A stretch of DNA of 64,000 nucleotides from Flammeovirgaceae bacterium SG7u.111. GTDB taxonomy: Bacteria; Bacteroidota; Bacteroidia; Cytophagales; Flammeovirgaceae. The notes beneath the pieces are model-generated. The model was not told the DNA's origin. It ran no database searches and saw only the letters and a program-made list of their open reading frames with translations. The position numbers were made by a program, and so were the translations under genes. Positions 25,427-34,787 of the stretch are shown piece by piece. The number at the start of each line of letters is the position of its first letter. Position 1 is the first letter of the stretch. The stretch covers positions 1,875,635-1,939,634 of the forward strand of contig CP139021.1 of assembly GCA_034044135.1 (NCBI GenBank), read 5' to 3'.

Positions 25427-28333
25427 ATGAGAAGTTATACAATTCTCTTTTTCTTTTTTTGTAATGGCTTTTGCTTGTCTTTATTTGCCCAAGCGCCAGA
25501 TAATGTTGCCATTGCCGAGCAAATACAAAAATTGAAAAAAGATGCAAGAGGACCTTACAAAGATATCCGTTGGTTTTGCAAAGATGGGTCAATACTGATG
25601 CCTACCGAAAGATGTCCCGAAAAAGGGGGCGTGCAAAGAGCGAGGTATAAAGACGAGGTAGTTGCGCTGGCAAAGAACCATCATATTTTTATTGGGCAAA
25701 TACTTTCCACTACCTTGGTGGATGATTTTTGGGATGCAGCGCATAACCAATCGAGGTTGAAGCAGTACATGTTGGAAAAATACCTCCGCACGGTAGACAA
25801 CGGTTGGGTGCTTCAAAAAGGGCAATATTACCGTGGTGCTATTCAGATTGAAGATGAAGAAGAGTGGGGGAAAGAGTTTTTCACCTGGTTATTGAAAGAT
25901 AGTGTCAGTTTAGTGGAGAATTATTTTTTAGTGAGGCAAGCGCTAAAAGACGTGCCGCATTTTGGTGATAACAACAAGGCACAATTAATAAGAAGCCAAT
26001 CCAAAATACTTGCCGATACTTTCCCTGCTTTCATGAATTTACGAATTAAAATCCATGGACAACCCGATGCTTCGGATATAACCAGTGTGGAAAAGTTTAA
26101 AGCAAGCCATAGCCAGCAACTTTCCCCTAAGCTCACCAAGCAATTTGATGGACTCATTGATAATTTGAAAAGCTACTATGAATTGTCTGATGTGGCGGCG
26201 CTGAAAAGTGCTACTAACAAACTATCCCCCACTTCAGCCTTGAAAACTCAGGTAAATAGCTATTTATCAGCGCAGTATACGAGTGGGTCTGAAGAGGGAC
26301 TTATCCAAGCTACCGCACAGTTGATGTGGGAAATTCGGGTGAATTTGCCACAAGAAAAATCCAAGGACAAATTAGCTTTGCTCGATATTTCCAATTTATT
26401 GGAAACCTATCTTCTTAAGCAATTATCGAAGTGGAAATGCGAGAACTTGCAGGAATTGCTACATCGTATTCAGTATTTGTCCTTGGCAAGTGCGGGCGCG
26501 GGCTTTGTGGAAAAGTGGGAGTGGGAGAAAATAGAAGCCAAGCTTCAATTGGAAGAACAAAATGAGATGAGCTTAGGTGATTTGACCGACTATATGAACC
26601 GAGGCAGGAGTCAATTAGAGTGGGGAATCGGGATGAACAAGGCTGTTTTTCAGGAGACGATCAACTTGTTTTATGGCTTTGAAAAAATGGCTTCTGGCTT
26701 TATAGACGATAGAATAAGGGCTTCGGTACTGTTGGATTTAGGCAACAGCATTGGGCAATTGGGCGATATTATAGCCAAGGAATCTTCATTGACAAATCAA
26801 GTGTTGGGCATTGCCAACCAAAGCCATATTAGGGGACTTAATCCTGGCTTTTCTAAAGGAGAGCTGCAAGTAGTTGAAGGAGTGGCGGATGAAATAGAGG
26901 TTGCAGCTAATAAGATTTACATTTTCGAAAGAGCTCCTGCCGACCTGAAACCCGTTGCCGGGATCGCCACGGTTTCGGAAGGAAACATGGTTTCGCACGT
27001 ACAATTATTAGCCAGAAACTTGGGAATTCCCAATGCCATCGTATCGGATGTCAACTTGAAAGATTTAATGCAATTTTCGGGGAAGCAGGTATTTTATGCG
27101 GTTTCTAGCAAAGGAACGGTCATTATGAAAGATACCAGTGAAATGACCGAAGTGGAAAAGAAGTTGTTTGCAGGCAAAAGGATAATGGAGGAAAAAATAC
27201 GTGTGCCGATAGATAAAATGCAACTCGGCATCACAACACTTCCCAACCTCAGAACCTTGAAAGCCAATGACTCGGGGATAATTTGTGGACCGAAAGCAGC
27301 TAATTTGGGCCAGCTAAAGTACGCCTTTCCCGATAATGTAGTCGAAGGATTTGTAATCCCTTTTGGCGTTTTCAGAGAGCACATGGATCAGAAATTACCC
27401 GATTCGGAGCAAACCTATTGGGAGTTCCTTACGCAAACTTTTGAAGAAGCGGAGAGTATGGCTGCCAACGGAATTGACGAAGCCGAAATAGAGGAGTTTC
27501 AATTGAAACAATTGGCGCAACTACGGGAAGACATAAGTAAAATCACGTTTTTACCTTCATTTCTAGAAAATTTAGAAACTAGTTTCCAAGAAATATTGGG
27601 CAAGCCCATGGGCAAAATAGCGGTGTTCCTGAGAAGCGATACCAACATGGAAGACCTCAAAGATTTTACCGGGGCAGGGCTTAACCTTACCATTTTTAAT
27701 GCCGCAGCGAAAGACAAAATATTGCAAGGGATCAAAAGTGTTTGGGCTTCGCCTTATACCGAGCGTAGTTTCAAATGGCGTCAAAAGTTTCTGTTAAACC
27801 CCGAAAATGTGTATCCATCTATCTTAATTATTCCGAGTGTAGATGTAAATTACTCGGGGGTGCTGATAACCAAAGGGGTGTCAAATGGAAACACAGAAGA
27901 TTTGACCATTGCCTTTAGTCGGGGAGCTGGCGGTGCGGTAGATGGACAAACTTCTGAAACCTATTTGGTGAAAAGTGATGGGGAAAATAGCTTGCTGAGC
28001 CCTGCCAGAGAAACCTATTATAATCAATTGCCTACAAGCGGTGGAGTGCTGAAAGGGAAAGCTAAATTCAATAAACCGATTCTTCAACCAGAAAATATAG
28101 AAGAGATAAGAAAACTTACTCAGCAACTGAAGGAGGTTATGCCAACTACGCCCGGCATTGAATCGGATGGTCCGTTTGATGTAGAATTAGGCTTTTTGGA
28201 TAATAAGCTATGGCTTTTTCAGGTAAGACCTTTTGTAGAAAACAAAAAAGCGGTCAGCTCCGATTTTCTACAATCTATTGACCCTGAAGAAGTAGGGACT
28301 GATAAAACGGTTTCATTGCTCATGAAGCTTTAA
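25427..28333 (+). CDS. Exported PEP/pyruvate-dikinase-like protein with glucan-water-dikinase domain order
   Basis: 968 residues. The N-terminus has a Sec signal (YTILFFFFCNGFCLSLFAQ), so the protein should leave the cytoplasm. Residues 30-480 are mostly helical and not recognised. Residues 500-560 are a phosphohistidine swivel domain with the His in MVSHVQLLARNLGIPNAIV (His524). Residues 620-960 form an ATP-grasp domain (CGPKAANLGQLK, FLRSDTNMEDLKDFTGAG near 735, VWASPYTERSFKWRQ, and a final DVELGFLDNKLWLFQVRPF). PEP synthase and PPDK have the ATP domain first. Here the His domain comes before it, as in plant GWD/PWD, and the TNMEDL motif also recalls those enzymes. A phosphoryl-transfer role outside the cytoplasm is puzzling and unproven. 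Confidence 0.85.
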   Translation: MRSYTILFFFFCNGFCLSLFAQAPDNVAIAEQIQKLKKDARGPYKDIRWFCKDGSILMPTERCPEKGGVQRARYKDEVVALAKNHHIFIGQILSTTLVDDFWDAAHNQSRLKQYMLEKYLRTVDNGWVLQKGQYYRGAIQIEDEEEWGKEFFTWLLKDSVSLVENYFLVRQALKDVPHFGDNNKAQLIRSQSKILADTFPAFMNLRIKIHGQPDASDITSVEKFKASHSQQLSPKLTKQFDGLIDNLKSYYELSDVAALKSATNKLSPTSALKTQVNSYLSAQYTSGSEEGLIQATAQLMWEIRVNLPQEKSKDKLALLDISNLLETYLLKQLSKWKCENLQELLHRIQYLSLASAGAGFVEKWEWEKIEAKLQLEEQNEMSLGDLTDYMNRGRSQLEWGIGMNKAVFQETINLFYGFEKMASGFIDDRIRASVLLDLGNSIGQLGDIIAKESSLTNQVLGIANQSHIRGLNPGFSKGELQVVEGVADEIEVAANKIYIFERAPADLKPVAGIATVSEGNMVSHVQLLARNLGIPNAIVSDVNLKDLMQFSGKQVFYAVSSKGTVIMKDTSEMTEVEKKLFAGKRIMEEKIRVPIDKMQLGITTLPNLRTLKANDSGIICGPKAANLGQLKYAFPDNVVEGFVIPFGVFREHMDQKLPDSEQTYWEFLTQTFEEAESMAANGIDEAEIEEFQLKQLAQLREDISKITFLPSFLENLETSFQEILGKPMGKIAVFLRSDTNMEDLKDFTGAGLNLTIFNAAAKDKILQGIKSVWASPYTERSFKWRQKFLLNPENVYPSILIIPSVDVNYSGVLITKGVSNGNTEDLTIAFSRGAGGAVDGQTSETYLVKSDGENSLLSPARETYYNQLPTSGGVLKGKAKFNKPILQPENIEEIRKLTQQLKEVMPTTPGIESDGPFDVELGFLDNKLWLFQVRPFVENKKAVSSDFLQSIDPEEVGTDKTVSLLMKL

Positions 28334-28520
28334 CAAAAGGATTCATGCTATTTTGAGGTACAAGAGAAGTTAGAGGCTAGAACTAAAATGTGTTTTTTCA
28401 ATTTTGCCTTTTTTCTAACCTCCAATTTCTAGTTTTTACCTTCTTCACCATCAAACTTAAATTTTTCTATAGGTTGAATTTTCAAGTAGGTTCATAAAGA
28501 ACCCTTAAACTATAAAAAAG

Positions 28521-29786
28521 ATGAAAATATCTATTCGTAAAATGATGTTGTTAGGATCGGTTTTAGCCCTGATTATGTCATTTACACTTGCCCCATATCC
28601 CATAGACGGATACGAATACACAGGTATTAGGCGGCTACTGCGCTTAGAGCTGATAATGAAGGATGAGCTAAAAGACGCCAAGCCTCCGCTAGGTGCGCAA
28701 AAATCAATGGCCGATATTAAGTTAAACTTGGTCGGCAGCCGAGGTGATAGTTTAGATGTTTTGCCTGCTGTTGATCCTGCATTTCAAAAAGCAGTCAGTG
28801 GTGTTTTTTCTGGATTGGATGCGAGCTATTCGCTTGCCATAACAGAGATCACGAAAGACAAACCTCTGCGGTTTATGAAGTTGCAAGAGAAAAGGGGCTA
28901 TCAGCCGGGCAGTGTAGGTAAATTAGCGGTATTGACAGGTTTCTTTCATCAAATAGCCAAGATTTACCCCAAGAGCTACGCAAGCAGGATAGAGCTGATG
29001 AAAACCAAGCAAGTACGAGGGGGAAGATGGGTGCTCACCGATTCGCATACCATACCTGTGTATGATATTGAAACTAAAAAACTAACCAAACGAATAGCGA
29101 AAGAAGACGATGTTTTCAGCTTATTCGAGTGGATAGACCACATGCTTTCGGTCAGTAACAATGGAGCTGCCAGCGTGGTTTGGAGAGAAGTAATGCTCAT
29201 GGATGCCTTTGGCGAGAAATATCCCGAACTGACGGATGACGAAGCCAACGAATATTTTAAAAATACTCCTAAAAAAGACCTTTCAGATATTGCCACAAGG
29301 GTGGTGAATCAACCTTTGCGTGACTTATGTATTGACGAGCAGGAATGGAAGCTCGGCAGCTTTTTTACTTATGGCGCAAGCAATATTGTACCCGATAAAG
29401 GTGGGAGTATTGGGACTGTTATCGGGTTAATGAAATATTTGGTAGCTGTTGAGCGAGGAAAGGTAATTGACCAAGAATCCAGTTTAGAGATAAAACGCCT
29501 TATGTACATGACCGATAGAAGGATACGGTACGCGTCTGCCCCAGCGCTGAGTACTGCGGCAGTGTATTTTAAGTCGGGAAGCTTGTACCAATGCAGGGAA
29601 GAAGAAGGCTATAACTGCCAAAAATACATGGGCAATAAGTCCAATTTTATGAATTCGGTCGCGATTATCGAACATGAGAATGGTACTACTTATTTGGTGT
29701 GTTTGATGTCGAATGTGCTCAAGAGAAACTCTAGCAGCGATCATTTGGCGCTGGCAACTTCTATTGATCGTATCATGCAAAAATAA
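28521..29786 (+). CDS. SxxK serine hydrolase (class A beta-lactamase/PBP-like)
   Basis: 421 residues with a signal-like N-terminus (KMMLLGSVLALIMSFTLA). The penicillin-recognising triad is present: GSVGK (SxxK, near residue 131), SNN in LSVSNNGAAS (near 212, in the place of SDN) and KSG in YFKSGSLY (near 350). The domain is longer than class A beta-lactamases, with an extra segment after residue 170 (ETKKLTKRIAKED). It could cut or transfer peptidoglycan peptides or hydrolyse other amides or esters. It lies 187 bp after the dikinase-like gene on the same strand and ends 8 bp from the convergent transporter gene. Confidence 0.85.
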   Translation: MKISIRKMMLLGSVLALIMSFTLAPYPIDGYEYTGIRRLLRLELIMKDELKDAKPPLGAQKSMADIKLNLVGSRGDSLDVLPAVDPAFQKAVSGVFSGLDASYSLAITEITKDKPLRFMKLQEKRGYQPGSVGKLAVLTGFFHQIAKIYPKSYASRIELMKTKQVRGGRWVLTDSHTIPVYDIETKKLTKRIAKEDDVFSLFEWIDHMLSVSNNGAASVVWREVMLMDAFGEKYPELTDDEANEYFKNTPKKDLSDIATRVVNQPLRDLCIDEQEWKLGSFFTYGASNIVPDKGGSIGTVIGLMKYLVAVERGKVIDQESSLEIKRLMYMTDRRIRYASAPALSTAAVYFKSGSLYQCREEEGYNCQKYMGNKSNFMNSVAIIEHENGTTYLVCLMSNVLKRNSSSDHLALATSIDRIMQK

Positions 29787-29793
29787 GCTGGTT

Positions 29794-32610
29794 TTATTCT
29801 TTTATTTGTAGCGCTTTTGAAGCGAATGTCGCAATTTTAATGTTTGGAGCATTTAGGTATTGCTCAACTAAAGGATGAAATTTTTTATCTTTTAATTGGG
29901 CAATCAAATGTAAGACCGCCAATGAAATTCGCTGGTCGCTCATGTTTAGAAGAATGGTAAAGCACTCAAGGTCATTCGGGATTTTGATGTGCAATGCTTT
30001 TAATGATTCTTCCGTAGGATGATCTAAAAGATTGACTTCAATAATGGGTATGAGTACTTTTTTGAGCTCGAAATGCAACAATATTTCTAAGTACTGGATA
30101 GCGGTGACTCTTATTTCTTTTTTGTTATTGGTAATTCCTTTGTAGGTTGAAAGCACATCGTCAGGGGGGTATTTTAACCCTAATAACAAAAAGATTCTTT
30201 CCAAGTCGGCGTCTAGCCTTCTCTCCAACAATTCAATCAAACTCTGCCTAGCATCGTATTGCGCATGTTCCTTTCCTATACTGCTAATTTTTTTGGATTG
30301 GGCGTACATGGAGCTTAGTACATCTACATAGACTTTAGATTCCTCAATAATTCTGGATATGATTTTTTTATGATAAAATTGTAAATGACCATTTTGTAAT
30401 TTCAAGTGGCGCAAAGCATTTATGGCTTCCTTTTTAAACGCATGATCGGGCACTTCTAAAAAATAGAAGAGGCAATCTACAGCCTTTTGGTAATTAAATT
30501 GTTTGATGATACTCGGTATGTACCTGAGCGAGGCATCAAATTCCTTTTTCTCTACTACCAATTTTTTGAGGCGATCAATAATAGCCAAGCCGTAGTTAAC
30601 TAGTGCTTTTTGCGCAGTCTCTCGGTACGTTTTATCTTCTAAACACAGTACAAGGGTTTCTATAAAAATAGGATTTAGGCTATACCCAGCACTAGTGATA
30701 GCCTGTTTTTTTATGGTTATATTTTCATCTTTCATCTTTTCCCCAATAAAATAATGGAAGAAAACGATGTTGGCGTGGCCTATGACCTCAAGCAAATTGA
30801 TTGTTTCATTGAGCTTCTGCTCTCTCTCCAATTTTACTAATCCATCAATCTTTTTCTGGATAGTTTGCTCTAGTTGAAACTGCTCCCTAAGGGTCGGGTT
30901 ATCCCGCGTTTCGGTAGCCAAACTGATGAGTGCGGCATTTAATACCCTTTCGTCAGGGTCATTTAGGTAGGTTGAAAATGTTTGGGTAAAGTCATTTCCC
31001 GAATGCTCGATGATATACTCAAATGCGGCAATTCGCACTTCTGCGCTTTCATCCGATACGAAAGGCTCAATTTCTTGTAAGATGATTTTTTGTTTGCAAA
31101 AGTATAAGGTGTTAATAACCTTGGCTCTTACCGAGGCTGAAGGGTGGGTCAGCAAGTTTTTTATGGGATCGAAGAAAACAACTACATTGAGGCTTGAAAT
31201 CTTTTGAAGTATAAAACAGATTTGACTTTCCGTGCCTGTTTGTAATACTTTCAATATACCACTGTTCACCGAAGCAATAGGGATAACAGGCTGTGCTTTT
31301 TTCTTTTCGGCAGGTTCAAAAACAGCTAAGTTACTTTTGAATGCAGCTATGTATTCTTTTCTAACAAAATAGACAAGTGTTCCCCAGCCTATAATAAAGA
31401 GGATAATAATAAGGTTGATCGTCTGGGTAGAGAGGTTAAACCCTCTAATGACAAAAATAAGAATGATACCTGCCAGCCCCGTTGCGATGCTATCGACTAC
31501 TACATCTATGAATATCTTTGTTTTGTTTTTTATCTCAAGGGGGATCGGTAGTGCTAGCAATTCGGTTGCCGATTTATTGACCGATTGTTTCAAACTGCCA
31601 TCGATTGTTTTTAACAAAATAACAATCCCTAGCTCGGGAAATACAACCAGAAGGAGGGTAGCTAATAATATGCCTAAAGGCAAGAATAAAAGCGAACTTC
31701 CCACGCCCCAGATACCTACCAAACGGTTGGTCAAAAATACCTGAACAAAGAGTGATAATAAGTTGAGGTTAGATGCCCACAACCCAAAGAAAGCCGTCAG
31801 TTCATCAGGGTCTATAAGATGGCGAGAGGCAATATCATTAAATTGATAATCAACGAGTTTGGCTACGATGATGCTCGCCCCAATAATACCTGCTAAGTAG
31901 GTCAAATGCTTGGAGCTTAGCACGAGCTTTAGGGGATTGGTAACCCTTCCTACTTCTCTTTTCAATCGCCTAAACTCAGATAATTTATGGATGTTTTTAA
32001 GCCATATTTTTCTTAGCAAGAAAATATTGATACCCAAGAAGAAAGTAGCTACTAAAAAGAGGTTTTCGTTACCTATAAATGGAGCTAGGATATTGGTGAG
32101 ATACCCGCCAAATATTCCACCTGAAATTGCCCCGACACCCACTACGCTAAATAGCCTTTTGGCATCCCTTATATTAAAAACCAAATTGGCTAAAACCCAA
32201 AATTGGGAGGCGGTCAGCACACCAAAAATGGAAACCCAAATAAACATAAAATAAAGGATCCACCCGTACAGGAAGTCTAGGGCAAATAGCAATCGGATGA
32301 GCAATAAAAAAAGGATAGAGATCCAGAGCGTTTTTTCGATAATGCCTTTTAGCAAGCCTTTTTTTAACCATTTGGAATAAAAAACGGAGGTTAGAATAGC
32401 TGCTAAAGCCACCATTATATAGGCTAAGGGGAGTTCTTGAACACCTAAGCTTGAGATAAAAAGTGCATTGATAGTTGGTTTTACTATCAGTAGGGTAGAT
32501 ATTAATAAAAAAATGAACAGTTGCATAAATGCAACTGTTTCAAGTTCCCCGTCTCTAACATTAAATAATTTTTTAAATGCAATTTTAATAGCATTTTCAA
32601 CTGCAAACAT
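29794..32610 (-). CDS. Npt1/Npt2-like nucleotide-transporter domain with HEAT-repeat tail
   Basis: 938 residues from the ATG at 32610. An upstream in-frame ATG would overlap the preceding gene. Residues 30-450 carry about twelve membrane helices resembling ADP/ATP translocases of the Npt/Tlc type (LLIVKPTINALFISSLGV, then YIMVALAAILTSVFYSKWL). Residues 490-938 are soluble, with repeated paired helices of HEAT type (SASVRAKVINTLYFC, SAEVRIAAFEYII, DERVLNAALISLA). Free-living bacteria do not obviously need ATP import, so the transported solute is uncertain. The gene starts 5 bp after the stop of the upstream SxxK hydrolase gene, forming a two-gene operon. Confidence 0.85.
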   Translation of the reverse strand: MFAVENAIKIAFKKLFNVRDGELETVAFMQLFIFLLISTLLIVKPTINALFISSLGVQELPLAYIMVALAAILTSVFYSKWLKKGLLKGIIEKTLWISILFLLLIRLLFALDFLYGWILYFMFIWVSIFGVLTASQFWVLANLVFNIRDAKRLFSVVGVGAISGGIFGGYLTNILAPFIGNENLFLVATFFLGINIFLLRKIWLKNIHKLSEFRRLKREVGRVTNPLKLVLSSKHLTYLAGIIGASIIVAKLVDYQFNDIASRHLIDPDELTAFFGLWASNLNLLSLFVQVFLTNRLVGIWGVGSSLLFLPLGILLATLLLVVFPELGIVILLKTIDGSLKQSVNKSATELLALPIPLEIKNKTKIFIDVVVDSIATGLAGIILIFVIRGFNLSTQTINLIIILFIIGWGTLVYFVRKEYIAAFKSNLAVFEPAEKKKAQPVIPIASVNSGILKVLQTGTESQICFILQKISSLNVVVFFDPIKNLLTHPSASVRAKVINTLYFCKQKIILQEIEPFVSDESAEVRIAAFEYIIEHSGNDFTQTFSTYLNDPDERVLNAALISLATETRDNPTLREQFQLEQTIQKKIDGLVKLEREQKLNETINLLEVIGHANIVFFHYFIGEKMKDENITIKKQAITSAGYSLNPIFIETLVLCLEDKTYRETAQKALVNYGLAIIDRLKKLVVEKKEFDASLRYIPSIIKQFNYQKAVDCLFYFLEVPDHAFKKEAINALRHLKLQNGHLQFYHKKIISRIIEESKVYVDVLSSMYAQSKKISSIGKEHAQYDARQSLIELLERRLDADLERIFLLLGLKYPPDDVLSTYKGITNNKKEIRVTAIQYLEILLHFELKKVLIPIIEVNLLDHPTEESLKALHIKIPNDLECFTILLNMSDQRISLAVLHLIAQLKDKKFHPLVEQYLNAPNIKIATFASKALQIKE

Positions 32611-32615
32611 CCATT

Positions 32616-33551
32616 TTAATTTATATGTAATACTTCTTCTACAGGAAGTATGAGCTGTCTGATGATGCTTTCCCCTTCTGGGTCTTCGATTAGCGCTACT
32701 AAAATATAGTGCCTGTCCGACATATCCCAGACTAAAACAGAATCGGAGTGAAAGTTTTTCCACGAGCCAGATTTCCTAAAAATCCGAGCATTGGGCACGA
32801 TCTGATCAAGCGTATGCACAAACTTATGATGAAGTGCTGGATCTTCCATGATATCAAGCATTTGTTTTGAGCGCTCATAGGAAACGAGCCTACCCGAAAC
32901 CATCAGGTAATAGAACCGGCTCACCTGATAGGCTGTAGCCGCATGGCTCAAACCTAGGATAGGATCAGGCTTTCGTGCGCCCGTTTTAGCGTATCTTTTG
33001 CCTACCCACAATCCGCCATTGTACTTCTCTGAGTATAATTCATATTGCGGGTCTCTGAGTACCGAAGCTATTTTATCGTAGCCCAACAAGTCAATCATGC
33101 GGGTGGAGGCGGCGTTGTCCGATCTGCTGATCATTAACTTTAAGTCTTCGTCAATAGCAGGAGTTTCTTCAATTTCGCCTTTTTCAAGGGCATCCATGGC
33201 GGTGAGCAATACGGCAATTTTGGGCAAGCTAGCCGCATACATCATTTCGTTATCATTTATACCTGCATATTTGATCTGCTCAGGATCTCTTAGATCGACT
33301 ACGCCAATGGCCATTTTTTTTTGGGCAATCAATTTCCTCCATTTTTCATTGGTTTTGAGTTTTGTCAATAGTTCTTTTTGCACAGAATCATTTCTATACA
33401 TATTGAGCTTAGACGTAGATTGATCGGGGAGATCTAGGGGTAACGAATTTTGGTTTTGCATTGAAATGCCTTCTATTGCCTCCCCAGCTTCTTGTCCATG
33501 AGCACAGGTCGTTAACAATAAAAGAAAGATAATTTTTATAGAACTTTTCAT
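32616..33551 (-). CDS. SxxK serine hydrolase (class A beta-lactamase-related)
   Basis: 311 residues with a Sec signal (IIFLLLLTTCAHGQ). The triad is Ser108-Lys111 in SLPK, SDN (residues 144-146, in SRSDNAAST) and KSG in FRKSGSW (near 266). Between SDN and KSG there is HAATAYQVSRFYYLM, typical of beta-lactamase-related exported proteins in Bacteroidota. A true beta-lactamase would usually have Glu166 in an ExxLN loop, which I do not see, so peptidase or esterase activity is more likely. It is first in an operon with the Npt-HEAT transporter. Another SxxK protein lies on the other side of that transporter. Confidence 0.85.
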   Translation of the reverse strand: MKSSIKIIFLLLLTTCAHGQEAGEAIEGISMQNQNSLPLDLPDQSTSKLNMYRNDSVQKELLTKLKTNEKWRKLIAQKKMAIGVVDLRDPEQIKYAGINDNEMMYAASLPKIAVLLTAMDALEKGEIEETPAIDEDLKLMISRSDNAASTRMIDLLGYDKIASVLRDPQYELYSEKYNGGLWVGKRYAKTGARKPDPILGLSHAATAYQVSRFYYLMVSGRLVSYERSKQMLDIMEDPALHHKFVHTLDQIVPNARIFRKSGSWKNFHSDSVLVWDMSDRHYILVALIEDPEGESIIRQLILPVEEVLHIN

Positions 33552-33980
33552 CTAGCTTAAACACGTTTAAATTTTCCAAACTAATACATGGATTGCTCTC
33601 AAATTATGATCCATATATTTAAAGAAGGCTTGTTTGCATAATCATTTTAATGCATGTTTTGCATGGACTTTTGGGTTACTTATTGGTATTCTTTTTTTAT
33701 TATTGATAATCAGTGTATTATGTTGAATGTTTACTGCTCTTTTTTTTGGAAAATGTAAATAAAATTGATAGGGAAAGAAAAGTTATTTGGGGCTAAAAAC
33801 CGGTTAAATATTGTGTGCCCCGTGCCATCAGTTGCAGCTGGCAGGGAGTCCTTCTTATTGATTCCGGTTTCCCTAGTTTATGTTGTTTTGAAATAGATAA
33901 ATGTTTCTACTACAGTTTTCCTTTTCTATCTTTGGCGTAGGTTACTTTGTAACAGTATGTATGTTAAATGAAAATAATCT
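33552..33980. other. Intergenic region
   Basis: It separates divergent genes. It contains an imperfect palindrome (GCCATCAGTTGCAGCTGGC near 33826) and TATCTTTG at 33927-33934, which could be the -7 box for the CE12 gene. Nothing else was recognised. Confidence 0.4.
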
Positions 33981-34718
33981 ATGAAACACTCTGCGTATTT
34001 TTTCTTCTTATTACTTTTTTTAGGAATTAGCTGCCAAAAGGAAATAAAGCCAGTTACCATTTATATGATTGGTGACTCAACCATGGCGAATAAAAAGCCA
34101 AATAAAGCTCCAGAAACAGGTTGGGGGCAGGTATTCAATCAATTGCTTACCGAAAAAGCTACGGTAGATAACCATGCTGTAAATGGGAGGAGTTCTAAGT
34201 CGTTCTTAGGGGAAAACCGTTGGAAAGCCGTACTCGATTCTTTGAAGGAAGGCGATTATGTGTTCATCCAGTTTGGGCACAACGACCAAAAAACCGATTC
34301 GGCAAGGCACACTACTTTGGAAGAGTACAAGCTCAACCTTGAGAAATATGTAAAGGAATCACATGCAAAAAAAGCCAATCCAATTCTGTTTACTTCAGTG
34401 ATGAGGCGCAGATTCGATGAAAACGGTAAGTTTTTCGATACGCACATGGGATACCCTGATGCGGTGAGGGAAGTTGCCAAGGAATTGAATGTGCCGTTGA
34501 TCGATTTGCATAAAAAAACAGAGGAGCTTATTGTCTCTATGGGAGAAGAAGAGTCGAAAAAGCTGTTTTTGATCTTGAAGCCTAGGGAAAGTGAAAATTA
34601 CCCCGATGGGAGAGAGGACAATACGCATTTCCAAACATATGGAGCTTTGGAAGTTGCAAAACTTACAGCTGCTAGCATTAGGGAACAGAACTTGCCGTTG
34701 GCAGCATATTTAAAGTAA
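33981..34718 (+). CDS. Rhamnogalacturonan acetylesterase-like SGNH lipoprotein (CE12)
   Basis: 245 residues. The N-terminus is a lipoprotein signal (FFFLLLFLGISCQK, lipobox GISC). SGNH blocks are in order: block I IYMIGDSTMANK (nucleophile Ser near residue 35), block II AVNGRSSKSFLG, block III FIQFGHNDQK, and block V with Asp/His in DNTHFQTYGALEVAK. This spacing is that of rhamnogalacturonan acetylesterases, which remove acetyl groups from pectin side regions. It should act in the periplasm or on the surface, functionally matching the GH28-like protein at 15617. It is monocistronic with a strong terminator. Confidence 0.92.
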   Translation: MKHSAYFFFLLLFLGISCQKEIKPVTIYMIGDSTMANKKPNKAPETGWGQVFNQLLTEKATVDNHAVNGRSSKSFLGENRWKAVLDSLKEGDYVFIQFGHNDQKTDSARHTTLEEYKLNLEKYVKESHAKKANPILFTSVMRRRFDENGKFFDTHMGYPDAVREVAKELNVPLIDLHKKTEELIVSMGEEESKKLFLILKPRESENYPDGREDNTHFQTYGALEVAKLTAASIREQNLPLAAYLK

Positions 34719-34742
34719 AAAAATCCTATTTGTTGCAATGTA

Positions 34743-34773
34743 AAACGGGGCTCTGAGGCCCCGTTTGTTTTAT
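34743..34773. terminator. Terminator, probably shared by convergent genes
   Basis: AAACGGGGC-TCTGAG-GCCCCGTTT, followed by GTTTTAT on the plus strand and preceded by T-rich sequence on the minus strand. It lies between the CE12 stop and the convergent CAP-protein stop. Confidence 0.85.
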
Positions 34774-34787
34774 AAAAGTAAGGAGAG

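Noticed and set aside
28521-29786. Beta-lactamase resistance gene
   Set aside because: The SxxK fold is present, but SNN replaces SDN, the ExxLN loop is not seen and the protein is too long; a cell-wall or other hydrolase is likelier.
33800-33850. Palindrome GCCATCAGTTGCAGCTGGC as a terminator
   Set aside because: Pairing is imperfect and there is no T-tract or adjacent gene end; kept only as a note in the intergenic entry.
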